From positions 1,054,001 to 1,118,000 of the forward strand of contig NZ_CP158480.1 in assembly GCF_050920755.1 (NCBI RefSeq): a stretch of DNA of 64,000 nucleotides, given 5' to 3'. A model generated the notes under the pieces. The model was not told the origin of the DNA, made no database searches, and was given only the letters and a program-made list of their open reading frames with translations. Shown here one piece after another: positions 34,736-43,757 of the stretch (positions are counted from its first letter, which is position 1; each line of letters opens with the position of its first letter). The translations under genes were made by a program, and so were the position numbers. This stretch comes from Oligella sp050920755. GTDB taxonomy: Bacteria; Pseudomonadota; Gammaproteobacteria; Burkholderiales; Burkholderiaceae_B.

Positions 34736-35194
34736 TTATAAAACGTCGTCAAAGTACGTAATGAGAGCGTCATAGATTGCTTTTTCATCCGCATCAGTGA
34801 TGCCGAGCAGGCTTCGTTCCGGCAAAATGAATTTATGATTACCGATTTTCCCGGTCAAGCCTTCTTGGTGTTGTAATGCAATATAACCGGCGCCACGGCC
34901 TCCAAAAAAACCGATTTGAATTTCATCCGGCGTTACCCTGAAACGCAAAAAACGAGCGCTGCGAAGCTTCCTGAACATAGGCAAGTTACGGCGATCTCTT
35001 CGTTTTTGAGTGACTTTATTTAAACTTCGTCTCTGAAATTTTGAGCCGTCAGGGTTTTCTTGTCGACGAATACGGTCGGATTGACTACGACGGAGGACTA
35101 CAGCTAAAGCACGGTTAAAACGGTATGTTTCACCAATGCTTAATTTACTAGTCAAAGAATCTAGCAGGTGCTCAAGTTCGTCAAAATTATGCAT
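34736..35194 (-). CDS. S: Tail completion protein gpS
   Basis: 152 residues of the phage virion morphogenesis family, with the basic segment RIRRQENPDGSKFQRRS and QHQEGLTGKI. Starts 1 bp after gpR ends. Confidence 0.9.
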   Translation of the reverse strand: MHNFDELEHLLDSLTSKLSIGETYRFNRALAVVLRRSQSDRIRRQENPDGSKFQRRSLNKVTQKRRDRRNLPMFRKLRSARFLRFRVTPDEIQIGFFGGRGAGYIALQHQEGLTGKIGNHKFILPERSLLGITDADEKAIYDALITYFDDVL

Positions 35195-35195
35195 A

Positions 35196-35699
35196 TTAGA
35201 ATTTAGGTAGCCACTTTGGAACAGAAATAGTGCCTAGTTGCTCTCCTTCGGGTCGAGACCAAACCTCAATCAGATAATCGTGGTTTGGCAGCTCTGGGTG
35301 TTCTGGCTCAGGTAAATGGGTAGCTACAAGTTTGCCTCTTGAGTCTTCTTCCACTCTTACACGTTCAGTTAAGTCCATCTGTATTGTTAAATCAATGGTT
35401 TCATTGTTTAAGATATCAATCTCAAAACGGATGACCGATGGGTTTTTTGTGTAATTCTCAAACAACTCAGGCGCATTGGTGCGTAGATAAACTAAAAGAG
35501 GCAAGATGATTAAATCTGCATGACCGGCAAAGTCTGTGAGCAGGATGTTTAACTGATAGTGATATTGATACGATAGACTATTTGTGCCACGGCAAGCAAT
35601 ATGGCCATCATCCATAAAAACAAGTAGCTTATCTGGGTTTTTATGAAGCTGGGGAACACTTCGTGTAAGCAGCTCCCTAATTTCAATCGGTTTTAGCAT
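35196..35699 (-). CDS. R: Tail completion protein gpR
   Basis: 167 residues, the P2 gpR family (LTRSVPQLHKNPDKLLVFMD, YQYHYQLNILLTDFAGHADL). It overlaps the end of the muramidase-like gene by 17 bp and precedes gpS. Confidence 0.9.
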   Translation of the reverse strand: MLKPIEIRELLTRSVPQLHKNPDKLLVFMDDGHIACRGTNSLSYQYHYQLNILLTDFAGHADLIILPLLVYLRTNAPELFENYTKNPSVIRFEIDILNNETIDLTIQMDLTERVRVEEDSRGKLVATHLPEPEHPELPNHDYLIEVWSRPEGEQLGTISVPKWLPKF

Positions 35700-36513
35700 C
35701 TTCGTCTTTAATATCTTTGTTTAAATCAACTAGTGGATAAGTGTTCAAATAAAACTCATACGTTCTAGCCAGAGCAACATCAGTAAAATGATGGAAATAG
35801 CTTTCGTCATAAGCTTTCGCGAAGTCAACAAACTTCAACTCACGTAATTTATCTAGTAACTGATTTGAGTCTAAATAATTTAAAAAAACATCAACTTGGT
35901 TTTTCTCCGATGTTCGCATGGTTTTTACAAAGTCATGAATAGATTCAAATCCACATGATTGATAGGCTGTACCTGGTATTTCGAACATTCCGTAATTAAC
36001 TGACATTGCCGCCAAGTCTTGATTAATAGCTGATGCTTTCGTGAGTCGAAGTTTCTCAGCTTGGCTTCCCAGGTAACCACCACGTTCAGAGTGAATGATA
36101 TTAGGATGTGATTTACTAAGAACACTGACGTTATACTTTGCTTTTTTCAATAAACTATAAAAGACATCTCGTTTAAAGACGAGTTGTAGTTTATGTTTCT
36201 CGTCAAAATCTTTGACGCTATACGTATCGACTAAAGCGGCAACTAGAGCAGGTTGCAGTTTGTGCTTCTTCGCAAGCTCTAGTAATTCTTTTTCTTTCAG
36301 GAAAAACGCAGCAGAGCGGTCACTCAATACTTCATTAACTCGATAGTCATAAATTCCCGACACTACTAAACCAAATCTTTTTTGAATCGTTTTAATGGTC
36401 TCAAGAGTTTTCTTATCAAAGAACCCATTGATAGGGATCTTGTATCCAAAATAAAACAATCGTCTTTGAAGATCATTGACGGCAATGCCTGTGCTTCCGA
36501 ACTTTAGCTCCAT
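35683..36513 (-). CDS. Peptidoglycan-binding, DUF3380-type muramidase-like protein, active site doubtful
   Basis: 276 residues from ATG at 36513 (AAGGTGA upstream; the longer frame to 36648 is unsupported). An N-terminal peptidoglycan-binding domain (about 1-65: GSTGIAVNDLQRRLFYFGY) precedes a domain laid out like DUF3380 N-acetylmuramidases (ERGGYLGSQAEKLRLTKA, AAMSVNYGMFEIPGTAYQSCGF). The usual first catalytic segment (VEVESxG) reads VDTYSVKD and the usual FERH segment reads FKRD, so key acidic residues seem lost. It sits in the P2 gene K position. Confidence 0.72.
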   Translation of the reverse strand: MELKFGSTGIAVNDLQRRLFYFGYKIPINGFFDKKTLETIKTIQKRFGLVVSGIYDYRVNEVLSDRSAAFFLKEKELLELAKKHKLQPALVAALVDTYSVKDFDEKHKLQLVFKRDVFYSLLKKAKYNVSVLSKSHPNIIHSERGGYLGSQAEKLRLTKASAINQDLAAMSVNYGMFEIPGTAYQSCGFESIHDFVKTMRTSEKNQVDVFLNYLDSNQLLDKLRELKFVDFAKAYDESYFHHFTDVALARTYEFYLNTYPLVDLNKDIKDEDAKTD

Positions 36514-36518
36514 AAATT

Positions 36519-36767
36519 TCACCTTGTAACAAGAAAAACTTGAAAAACGGTTGAGATTGAATAAATTAACAACCAAGTCACTAAAAAAGGTTCGTGCGGC
36601 CAACCCACACCTACTTCTAACACAATATGGATCCGCCAATAGGCCCAAATAGACAAGAACCCTAAGCTAATTCGTTGAAAAACATTTGCATTAAACTTTT
36701 TGGAGAAAGAGCCGATTAGTGTCAATAGGATAAACACGATATAACAGGCAATGATATATATAATCAT
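36519..36767 (-). CDS. Small prophage membrane protein, possibly lysis-related
   Basis: 82 residues with two or three hydrophobic segments (MIIYIIACYIVFILL and the C-terminal WLLIYSISTVFQVFLV). It lies between the holin-like gene and the muramidase-like gene and overlaps the former by 4 bp. No family recognised. Confidence 0.65.
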   Translation of the reverse strand: MIIYIIACYIVFILLTLIGSFSKKFNANVFQRISLGFLSIWAYWRIHIVLEVGVGWPHEPFLVTWLLIYSISTVFQVFLVTR

Positions 36768-37066
36768 TTTAAATTTCTCCTAATGGCGGATAAGATGCTA
36801 CCGATGCTACTTTCATCTATTGTCTTAAATGTCTTATCAACGATCGATACGCCAAATAGACTCATTAAAAAAACACTACCTTCTTCTCTCAATTCGAAAT
36901 GCAAACTTACTATATCGCCTAAGTAAACGCCCATAAAAACGCCTAAACAGAAAACACCGATTTTTCTAGAAGCGCGTCCGGATATCCACAATAAAGAGCC
37001 TGCAGCGCCGGCTATTGCCGGTAAAAACCGTTCTAAAACAGCTACAATTTGTTCAATCAATCCCAC
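36764..37066 (-). CDS. Holin-like membrane protein in the canonical P2 lysis position
   Basis: 100 residues with hydrophobic segments at about 14-30 and 36-54, and a charged C-terminus. It follows gpX directly (10-bp overlap), the position of P2 holin Y. The family is not certain. Confidence 0.6.
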   Translation of the reverse strand: MGLIEQIVAVLERFLPAIAGAAGSLLWISGRASRKIGVFCLGVFMGVYLGDIVSLHFELREEGSVFLMSLFGVSIVDKTFKTIDESSIGSILSAIRRNLK

Positions 37067-37263
37067 AAATCAAACCCTTTTTTTATTGCTGCCGATTCAA
37101 TGTCAGTAGGTAATTTTATTCGAGTGCCGGCCTTTAAAAATGGACCTTGTCGGCTTAAACGATAATTGAGCTCATACACTTTTTCGACCAAGTTAACTGT
37201 TTGACCGAAATAGCGCCAACAAATCGCATCAACTGTATCATCGGCTTGAGCAATGACTATCAT
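37057..37263 (-). CDS. X: Tail protein gpX
   Basis: 68 residues with a LysM-like pattern (DDTVDAICWRYFGQT, GTRIKLPTD), as in P2 gpX. It overlaps L by 4 bp. Confidence 0.92.
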   Translation of the reverse strand: MIVIAQADDTVDAICWRYFGQTVNLVEKVYELNYRLSRQGPFLKAGTRIKLPTDIESAAIKKGFDLWD

Positions 37264-37703
37264 AACGCCTCAATAAAAATTCTCGGCTTGCCCAATAAAT
37301 CACTAACAGCCCATTTAGAATTGCGTCGACTGTCAGCAGCAAGCTCATCAGACACATCGCCACGGTTGTCTAGTGAACCCGTAGCATCATAATCACGATA
37401 ACGCTCGATTAAATCCGCTTTAGCGTCAAAATAAACAGCTCTTAAAAAAAGTGCTTGAGCTCTCTCATCGGCTTTGTCGTGAGCTAACTCATAATCGACA
37501 ATTAAACGTTTTATGTGTTGCAAAGAATTACGTAAAGACTCAACAAGCCGTGTTTGAGTAACGGATCCTGTAACACGCATCACATCGGCAGCGATCGCCA
37601 CATCAATATTCGGCCAAAATCCGCCCGCATCAATCACAATATTGTCATAGCCCGCAGGCTCAATTGGATATCTGTTAACTCTGTTGGCTGTCGCGAAACT
37701 CAT
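37260..37703 (-). CDS. L: Head completion/stabilisation protein gpL
   Basis: 147 residues of the P2 gpL family. It shows the conserved FWPNIDVAIAADVMRVTGSV segment and the Tyr-rich RAVYFDAKADLIERYRDYDA helix. Lies between terminase M and X. Confidence 0.92.
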   Translation of the reverse strand: MSFATANRVNRYPIEPAGYDNIVIDAGGFWPNIDVAIAADVMRVTGSVTQTRLVESLRNSLQHIKRLIVDYELAHDKADERAQALFLRAVYFDAKADLIERYRDYDATGSLDNRGDVSDELAADSRRNSKWAVSDLLGKPRIFIEAL

Positions 37704-37803
37704 ATTGACTCCAATTTATGGGTGGTCGGTGGTCGCCTATCGCTTTTGGCCGTCAAGACGACCGAGGCGAGGGCGAGCCGACCGGTGCGGTGTTGCACTC
37801 TTT

Positions 37804-38457
37804 TTAAACCCCGAGCTCTTTCTTCAAACGATTCATCTGCGTTTTCACGCCGACTCGGCTGTTTAATTCATAAGCCCGGACGTAATTTTTTAATGCTTCA
37901 TCTAATAAATTTTCTGCTTCATGCGCTTCGCCGGCTACTTTATAAAGCTTAGCAAGTGCCTCGTCCGGCATGTCTTTATCAGCAGTCAATGCTTTGATAC
38001 GCTCAATTTCGTTAAGCGGATAGCTATCTGTCGCTTGATGCATTCGTAGAACGCTTGCAACAAACTCATCAACGACTGCTGTCGCTAAGTTGCGATTATA
38101 GCTATCCGGTAACGCCATATTATGAGCAACCGCATATTCAATCATCGGTAAAGCTCGTTCTAGATCATCGGCGTCTAAAGACCAAATAAGCAACTGAACA
38201 ATCATTTCATCTTGAACGCCTTTGCCTCCCGACAAAACACCTTCTACATACGTATCATAATCGGGCAGGATTTCCTTTTTCACTTCAGCCTTGCGTGACA
38301 TCGACTGAATATCACGCAGGCGACGTCTGTCAGAATTAAGCTTAATTAACATTAATTCATAATTACTAAAACCGTCCATTGTTTCAAAGTCAGCGGCCAA
38401 TGCCGCTTCTTTTGCCGACGTCACTTTTAGATAATGAAGCAAGGCTGGGCTAGTCAT
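37804..38457 (-). CDS. M: Terminase small subunit gpM (endonuclease)
   Basis: 217 residues. The family pattern is clear: a helical N-terminus, YELMLIKLNSDRRRLRDIQS, the conserved PDYDTYVEGVL and VQDEMIVQLLIWSLDADD. It partners with terminase P in cutting and packaging at cos. Starts 2 bp after the capsid stop. Confidence 0.92.
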   Translation of the reverse strand: MTSPALLHYLKVTSAKEAALAADFETMDGFSNYELMLIKLNSDRRRLRDIQSMSRKAEVKKEILPDYDTYVEGVLSGGKGVQDEMIVQLLIWSLDADDLERALPMIEYAVAHNMALPDSYNRNLATAVVDEFVASVLRMHQATDSYPLNEIERIKALTADKDMPDEALAKLYKVAGEAHEAENLLDEALKNYVRAYELNSRVGVKTQMNRLKKELGV

Positions 38458-38459
38458 AG

Positions 38460-39476
38460 TTACTCCACAAACTTAATATTATCGACTAAAGCAGCACGCT
38501 CGTAGTCCTCTACTACGTATGCCTCGTTAATAGACTGATACGTTTCAATGCGGTCACGTTCCGGCACTTCTTTGATGTGACGACGATGTTTATCACGCTG
38601 CGTATAAATTGATAAATTGTCAAATGTGGTGATGAGCAATGATTTAGGATTCATGCTCGGCACTCGATAAGCCGGAAGACCACCGATGCTACGGTTGGCC
38701 AAAATTAAATCAGTAGACAACATTTCGCTAGGTGCGTGATCTCGATTGATGATGCCGAAATATTTGTCATGTAGAAGACGACGGCCAATAATAACTACTA
38801 AACCACGATCTTCAGAGGCGTGAGGGGCGAGTAAATTTTCAATCGCATCATAAACAACGGCGTCCAGGTTCTCGTATTTTTGACCTTTACCGACTTTAAC
38901 CACTTCTTCGCTATCATCCGTGGTTTTAAGATTCCGTTCCGGTGCGTTAGTGCGGATTTTATGCAACCAACCTTCGTTGACATCTTCTAACAACGGATGC
39001 TGATTACGATTGGTCGTTTTAGCAGCGTGAGTGCCGTTAAAACCAATCATTACACGGTCAGCAGCGATAGCGTCTAAAATTGAATTGCTTAAAATTAATT
39101 GAAATTCCGGATGCGCAGCCCATGCATCCAGTTTATCGTAGCTGATGTGTGTGTCGAAGTTGGTTTGTACCAGTTTATAGCCGTCTGCAGTCATATCTGA
39201 TACATCACGCGTTTGACGTGATTCTTGAGATGTGTCTGTACGGCCTGCGATGGTGCCACTAACTCCGACCCCAATTTTTTCACCCGCCATTTCTGTGACA
39301 GAGTAATGATTGATGCGAGTCAAAAAGTCTGATTTTTCTCGAATTTTTTTCTCCATCGTCTGAGCGACAGAGGGGGTCACGTTAAAACTATTAGCAACAT
39401 CCTCGACTCGAACACCGTTTAATTCAGCGATGCGTTCGATGTATTGATTGAACAATAAACGAGTTTCTCTAAGCAT
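38460..39476 (-). CDS. N: Major capsid protein gpN
   Basis: 338 residues of the P2 major capsid family (NQYIERIAELNGVRVEDVA, VSGTIAGRTDTS, MIGFNGTHAAKTTNR, GLPAYRVPSMNPKSLLITTF). Follows scaffold O. Confidence 0.95.
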   Translation of the reverse strand: MLRETRLLFNQYIERIAELNGVRVEDVANSFNVTPSVAQTMEKKIREKSDFLTRINHYSVTEMAGEKIGVGVSGTIAGRTDTSQESRQTRDVSDMTADGYKLVQTNFDTHISYDKLDAWAAHPEFQLILSNSILDAIAADRVMIGFNGTHAAKTTNRNQHPLLEDVNEGWLHKIRTNAPERNLKTTDDSEEVVKVGKGQKYENLDAVVYDAIENLLAPHASEDRGLVVIIGRRLLHDKYFGIINRDHAPSEMLSTDLILANRSIGGLPAYRVPSMNPKSLLITTFDNLSIYTQRDKHRRHIKEVPERDRIETYQSINEAYVVEDYERAALVDNIKFVE

Positions 39477-39489
39477 GTTTTTTTACCTT

Positions 39490-40281
39490 TTAGCAATCAG
39501 TTAATAAAAGAGGCGAGTTACCGTCCACAACCGGTCGTTCCGGCACGTTAGCCGGTGCTTCGGAGTAAGTCTTTAAGTCAGATTGAAGCGTTTTGACGTG
39601 TTCATTAAGTGCTTTAATCTCATCACGAAAAACAGCTAATTCAGACGCATATTGATTGACTTGATTTTCTAGCTCAACAATACCTTCGACGACTGGATTA
39701 ATGGCTTCCGTAAAATCTTCTTTATTCGATTGATGCTCGCGACGAAGACGGCTAAACATTTTTTTAACGTAATCACCCAAACTGGTTTTGTTTTCATCTT
39801 CAGACTTATCTTCAATCTCAAAATTGAGCTCTTCGCCAATACTAAAAATATTGTCCGGATGTTGTTTACGGTCAGAGAAAAGCTGAATACGCTCAACTGA
39901 CAAAGATGCGGGGCTATCAGTAATGCCTAAACCGACTAAATATGCTTCGCCGGTATCAGCAAAATTTTCTGAAATCTCAATGCTTCCGAAAAGTTTTTTA
40001 CCCTGGCGATTAAGCTCAATCAGTTCATGACTTGGAGCAACTTGAGCAAACAACGCCAATTTGCCGTCCGAGTCTTCTTCCGTTTTTAGAGAGACTACGT
40101 CTCCGTATCGCCCAAAAGCAGAGTCCGGGCTAAAGCCTCTAAAGTGTTCTACCCAAATGCCGGCATTGTATTTTTTTTGATTGTAATTTTTTGCCGCTTG
40201 TTCAAGCCAAGAGCGGTGAATGACGCGGTTGTCAGCTGTTTTGCCTTCCGTCGCTACACGAAAGTATTTAGTGATGAGCAT
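39490..40281 (-). CDS. O: Capsid scaffold/protease gpO
   Basis: 263 residues from ATG at 40281 (AAGGAC upstream; the longer frame to 40311 is unsupported). An N-terminal serine-protease part has the conserved His in WVEHFRG and Ser in LFGSIEIS. A C-terminal coiled-coil scaffold part follows (INPVVEGIVELENQVNQYAS...). It matures the P2-type capsid. First gene of the O late operon. Confidence 0.92.
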   Translation of the reverse strand: MLITKYFRVATEGKTADNRVIHRSWLEQAAKNYNQKKYNAGIWVEHFRGFSPDSAFGRYGDVVSLKTEEDSDGKLALFAQVAPSHELIELNRQGKKLFGSIEISENFADTGEAYLVGLGITDSPASLSVERIQLFSDRKQHPDNIFSIGEELNFEIEDKSEDENKTSLGDYVKKMFSRLRREHQSNKEDFTEAINPVVEGIVELENQVNQYASELAVFRDEIKALNEHVKTLQSDLKTYSEAPANVPERPVVDGNSPLLLTDC

Positions 40282-40356
40282 GTAGATTGTCCTTACGCAA
40301 TTAAAAAACACAGCTCAACAATAAGGAAAGCATCAAAACGCTAAAACAATTAAATA

Positions 40357-40377
40357 TTTGTTATTGGCAATAACAAA
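40357..40377. promoter_or_regulatory. Candidate Ogr-type operator between divergent late operons
   Basis: A perfect inverted repeat TTTGTTAT-TGGCA-ATAACAAA with the same arms and spacer length as at 28572-28592. It lies between the terminase/portal operon (plus) and the scaffold/capsid operon (minus), about 56 and 76-86 bp from the two starts. Confidence 0.68.
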
Positions 40378-40422
40378 AAAAACGCTATCGAATAAAAAAG
40401 TCGTGGTTTTGATAATTCAACA

Positions 40423-42156
40423 ATGAATACACTAATCCACCTAGATCCGCGCCGTGAAGCCATGTTTCTGTACTGGCAAGGCTGGTCATTACGATACATT
40501 TCCGAATATCTAAAAATCAATGAATCAACTTTGTCCTCTTGGAAACGGCGGGACAAATGGGATGAGTCTAGCCCTTCAGACAGAATTGAAGGTGCAGCTG
40601 AGTATCGCATTATTCAGCTCATCAGAAAGGAGGGAAAATCGAACGTTGATTTCAAAGAACTCGATGCGATGGGCCGTTTTTTTGAACGCATGGCCAAAGT
40701 AAAAAAATATGAGGATGGCAATGGCAATTTGGCGCATCTTAACCCAAATCTTAGCAAGCGCCGCGCCGGTAAGACTTTTAAAAATCACATCCCTGACGAT
40801 AAAGTACAACTACTTATTTCTGCGTTCAAAGATTCATTACTGGGTTATCAAAAAATCTGGTATGACAATCGCCATCATCGTGTTCGCCAAATTCTCAAAA
40901 GCCGGCAAATAGGCGCTACATGGTATTTTTCTCGCGAGGCGTTTATTGATGCCCTTATAACTGGGAAAAACAAAATATTCATGTCAGCAAGCCGTGCGCA
41001 GTCTGAAATTTTCAAAAATTACATCTTAAGCTTTGTTCGTGAAGTGGCAGAAATTGAGCTAAAGGGTAATCCGATCGTCTTGGAAAATGGTGCGACTATC
41101 CATTTTTTAAGCACCAACTTTGCGACCGCCCAAGGCTACCACGGCGACTTGTACGTTGATGAATACTTTTGGATCCCGCGTTTTGAAACGGTTAACAGAA
41201 CCGCATCAGGAATGACTAGTCAAAAAACTTGGAGTCGCACTTATTTTTCGACACCATCGACAATGAGTCATCAAGCTTATCCTTTTTGGACGGGCGAACT
41301 CAATGCTAAGCGTCACGGTTTTGATTTGGATTTAAGCCATTCAAACTTAAAGCCTGGCAAGCTATTAGACGATAAACATTGGCGTCAAATCGTTAATATT
41401 TATGACGCAGAAGAGGGTGGTGCAGACTTTTTTGATATCCCTTTTTTACGTGATTTTGAATACACGGAAGAGCAGTTTCAAAATCTTTTTATGTGTGAAT
41501 TTATCGACGATTCAAAATCGGTCTTTTCGTTCGAAGATCTACAGCGCTGCTTAGTAGATTCAATGGAACAGTGGGATGATTTTGTTTTTTACGCAGCACG
41601 GCCATTTGGTAATAATGAAGTCTGGATTGGATATGACCCAGCAGTAAGTGATGACGCAGCCGGTCTGGCAGTTATTGCCCCGCCAAAAGTTGAGAATGGC
41701 AAATTCCGATTAATCGAAAAAATAAGACTGCACAGCAAGTCTTTTGCTTTTCAAGCCCAAACGATTAAAGAAATGGTTAAGAAGTACAACGTTACTAAGA
41801 TGTCGATTGATACCAACGGCATCGGCGAAGCTGTTTATCAAATTGTGGAGAATTTTTATCCGCGGGCTCAAAAACTAAATTATAACATTCAACAAAAAAT
41901 TTTAATTGTTGAAAAAACTAAAGACGTTCTACGTAACGGCCGCTTAGAAATGGACGCAAAAGATTTAGATGTAGTTCAAGCATTCTTAGGTATTAAGAAA
42001 GATATTACACCGTCTGGCCGGCACATTACGTACAGTGCCGGCCGCACTGAAAAGTTAGGCCATGCCGACTTGGCCTGGGCGGTTATGTATGCCTTGGCCA
42101 ACGAGCCAATTGAAAAAGGCTATGCAGAAAAAAATGGTTTTATTTACGGTCTATAA
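40423..42156 (+). CDS. P: Terminase large subunit gpP (ATPase)
   Basis: 577 residues. An N-terminal helix-turn-helix (SLRYISEYLKINESTLSSWK) is followed by an ATPase (KSRQIGATWYFSREAF as Walker A-like; DLYVDEYFWI as Walker B-like) and a C-terminal nuclease-type fold (WIGYDPAVSDDAAGLAV, SIDTNGIGEAVYQ). It drives DNA packaging. Divergent from O, as in P2. Confidence 0.95.
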   Translation: MNTLIHLDPRREAMFLYWQGWSLRYISEYLKINESTLSSWKRRDKWDESSPSDRIEGAAEYRIIQLIRKEGKSNVDFKELDAMGRFFERMAKVKKYEDGNGNLAHLNPNLSKRRAGKTFKNHIPDDKVQLLISAFKDSLLGYQKIWYDNRHHRVRQILKSRQIGATWYFSREAFIDALITGKNKIFMSASRAQSEIFKNYILSFVREVAEIELKGNPIVLENGATIHFLSTNFATAQGYHGDLYVDEYFWIPRFETVNRTASGMTSQKTWSRTYFSTPSTMSHQAYPFWTGELNAKRHGFDLDLSHSNLKPGKLLDDKHWRQIVNIYDAEEGGADFFDIPFLRDFEYTEEQFQNLFMCEFIDDSKSVFSFEDLQRCLVDSMEQWDDFVFYAARPFGNNEVWIGYDPAVSDDAAGLAVIAPPKVENGKFRLIEKIRLHSKSFAFQAQTIKEMVKKYNVTKMSIDTNGIGEAVYQIVENFYPRAQKLNYNIQQKILIVEKTKDVLRNGRLEMDAKDLDVVQAFLGIKKDITPSGRHITYSAGRTEKLGHADLAWAVMYALANEPIEKGYAEKNGFIYGL

Positions 42157-42167
42157 GGAGATCCAAG

Positions 42168-43145
42168 GTGTCTAAAGTAGAATTCAGTATTGATGACGTA
42201 GAATCGGTTATGCGACGCGCAGACATTCTCGACTATATTCAATCGTATGACATGGGGTCATACTACGCGCCACCACTTAATTGGAATGCGTTGGCCAAAA
42301 CACTAAGAAGCAACGCTCATCACAGCTCTTGCATTTACGTTAAAAAAAACGTATTAAGCAGTACTTACATTGACAACGATATTTTGCAAAGACAATCATT
42401 TGAGGCGGCGGTATTAGATTATTTGATTTTTGGTAACTGTTACTTCGAAAAAAAATACAATCGCGCAGGCAAGCTCATCGCATTAAGTCACGTCCCGGCT
42501 AAGTTTGCGAGACGCGGGAAAAAATTGAGTAAATATTATTTAATTAAGAATTCCGGTGATTGTCATGAGTTCCGCGACGGAGACGTCTTGCACTTGATGA
42601 ATCCGGATATTAACCAGGAAATCTACGGTATGCCGGAATACATCGCCGCGCTACAGTCTGCGTTGTTAAACGAAAGTGCAACTTTGTTTCGACGGAAATA
42701 TTATTTAAATGGCACCCATGCCGGGTACATTATGTATTTGACCGATCCGAAAATAGATGAGCAGGATGTTGAAGCCCTTCGTAAAGCGGTTCAAAGCTCG
42801 AAAGGGGTCGGCAATTTTAAAAACCTCTTTATGTATTCACCGAATGGCGACCGCTCCGGGCTGCAGCTGATACCACTAAGCGAGGTGGCGGCCAAAGATG
42901 AGTTTTTAAATATCAAAGATGTAACCCGAGATGATATACTGGCCGCTCATCGAGTACCACCTCATCTCATGGGGATTGTCCCTAAAGTAACCGGAGGCTT
43001 CGGTTCAATCACCGACGCAGCCAAAGTGTTCAATGCAAACGAAATTGAACCGCTACAAAGTCGATTTTACGAGCTCAACAGAATGCTCGGTACTACCGTT
43101 GTTGAGTTCGGCACCTACAGTCTGGCAGCTGAAGCGGTTGAATAA
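42168..43145 (+). CDS. Q: Portal protein gpQ
   Basis: 325 residues with a GTG start, preceded by AAGGAGATCCAAG. The portal family pattern is clear (YYAPPLNWNALAKTLRSNAHH, IYGMPEYIAALQSALLNE, AAHRVPPHLMGIVPKVTGGF). Cotranscribed with P. A terminator lies 22 bp downstream. Confidence 0.95.
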   Translation: MSKVEFSIDDVESVMRRADILDYIQSYDMGSYYAPPLNWNALAKTLRSNAHHSSCIYVKKNVLSSTYIDNDILQRQSFEAAVLDYLIFGNCYFEKKYNRAGKLIALSHVPAKFARRGKKLSKYYLIKNSGDCHEFRDGDVLHLMNPDINQEIYGMPEYIAALQSALLNESATLFRRKYYLNGTHAGYIMYLTDPKIDEQDVEALRKAVQSSKGVGNFKNLFMYSPNGDRSGLQLIPLSEVAAKDEFLNIKDVTRDDILAAHRVPPHLMGIVPKVTGGFGSITDAAKVFNANEIEPLQSRFYELNRMLGTTVVEFGTYSLAAEAVE

Positions 43146-43166
43146 CTAAATTTACTATTCCCATTA

Positions 43167-43188
43167 CCCTCCTAGCGAGGGTTTTTTT
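43167..43188 (+). terminator. Terminator of the P-Q operon
   Basis: CCCTC/GAGGG stem with a CTAGC loop, then seven Ts. Confidence 0.85.
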
Positions 43189-43231
43189 ATGTCTGAGACT
43201 ACAGCTGGCATCTGTCTTGAAAAATCGGGCT

Positions 43232-43251
43232 GAAACTCCCTCCGCACCGCC
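43232..43251. other. Candidate cos region
   Basis: A GC-rich island in an otherwise AT-rich gap downstream of Q, where P2 carries cos. The right part, CTCCGCACCGCC, matches the P2 cos strand CCCCGCCTCGCC at 9 of 12 positions (from memory). The location is the strongest argument. Not proven. Confidence 0.4.
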
Positions 43252-43324
43252 GATTTATTTTTGCAATTTTCTTTCATCAAGCCTTTTTCCTTTCGATTCT
43301 TGCTTGTGCATAAAAATTAAACGC

Positions 43325-43351
43325 TCGGGAAAAGTGTAATAAGTGTAATAT
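43325..43351. repeat. Left arm of a perfect 27-bp inverted repeat
   Basis: Identical to the reverse complement of 43591-43617 over 27 bp; the arm itself contains two direct copies of AGTGTAATA. About 240 bp lie between the arms. Confidence 0.92.
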
Positions 43352-43590
43352 GGTCTGTTTTTATTGTGTAACCTATTGATTTTATTGGTCTTTTTATATT
43401 ACACAACAGTGTAATATTGCGTAATGAAAAGTGTAATGTTTTCATAAGTCATTGATTTATATAACTTTATTTTTTATGAAATATTACACTATTTTTTGTA
43501 ATGAAATTACATAAAAATTACGCTATTATTACGGTTAAGTTTGTCTTATAAGTCATTGATATTAAATAACTTTTTAACTTTTAAAAATCA

Positions 43591-43617
43591 ATATTACACT
43601 TATTACACTTTTCCCGA
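43591..43617. repeat. Right arm of the 27-bp inverted repeat
   Basis: Partner of 43325-43351. The region between holds further ATTACAC and GTGTAAT copies on both strands. Confidence 0.92.
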
Positions 43618-43757
43618 CCCCTTTCCATTTTTTTTAAATTAGACAAAAACAGCACTTTTGATAAAGTTTTCCTATTGAAAATATATCTTTGTAAGTTTTT
43701 ATCTATGACTTGTTTATATTATTTTGTCTTGCGATTACGTGCTAATTAATGACTAAG

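Noticed and set aside
43325..43617. CRISPR array in the GTGTAAT-rich region
   Set aside because: Repeats are short, irregular in spacing and on both strands; no constant repeat-spacer pattern and no cas genes.
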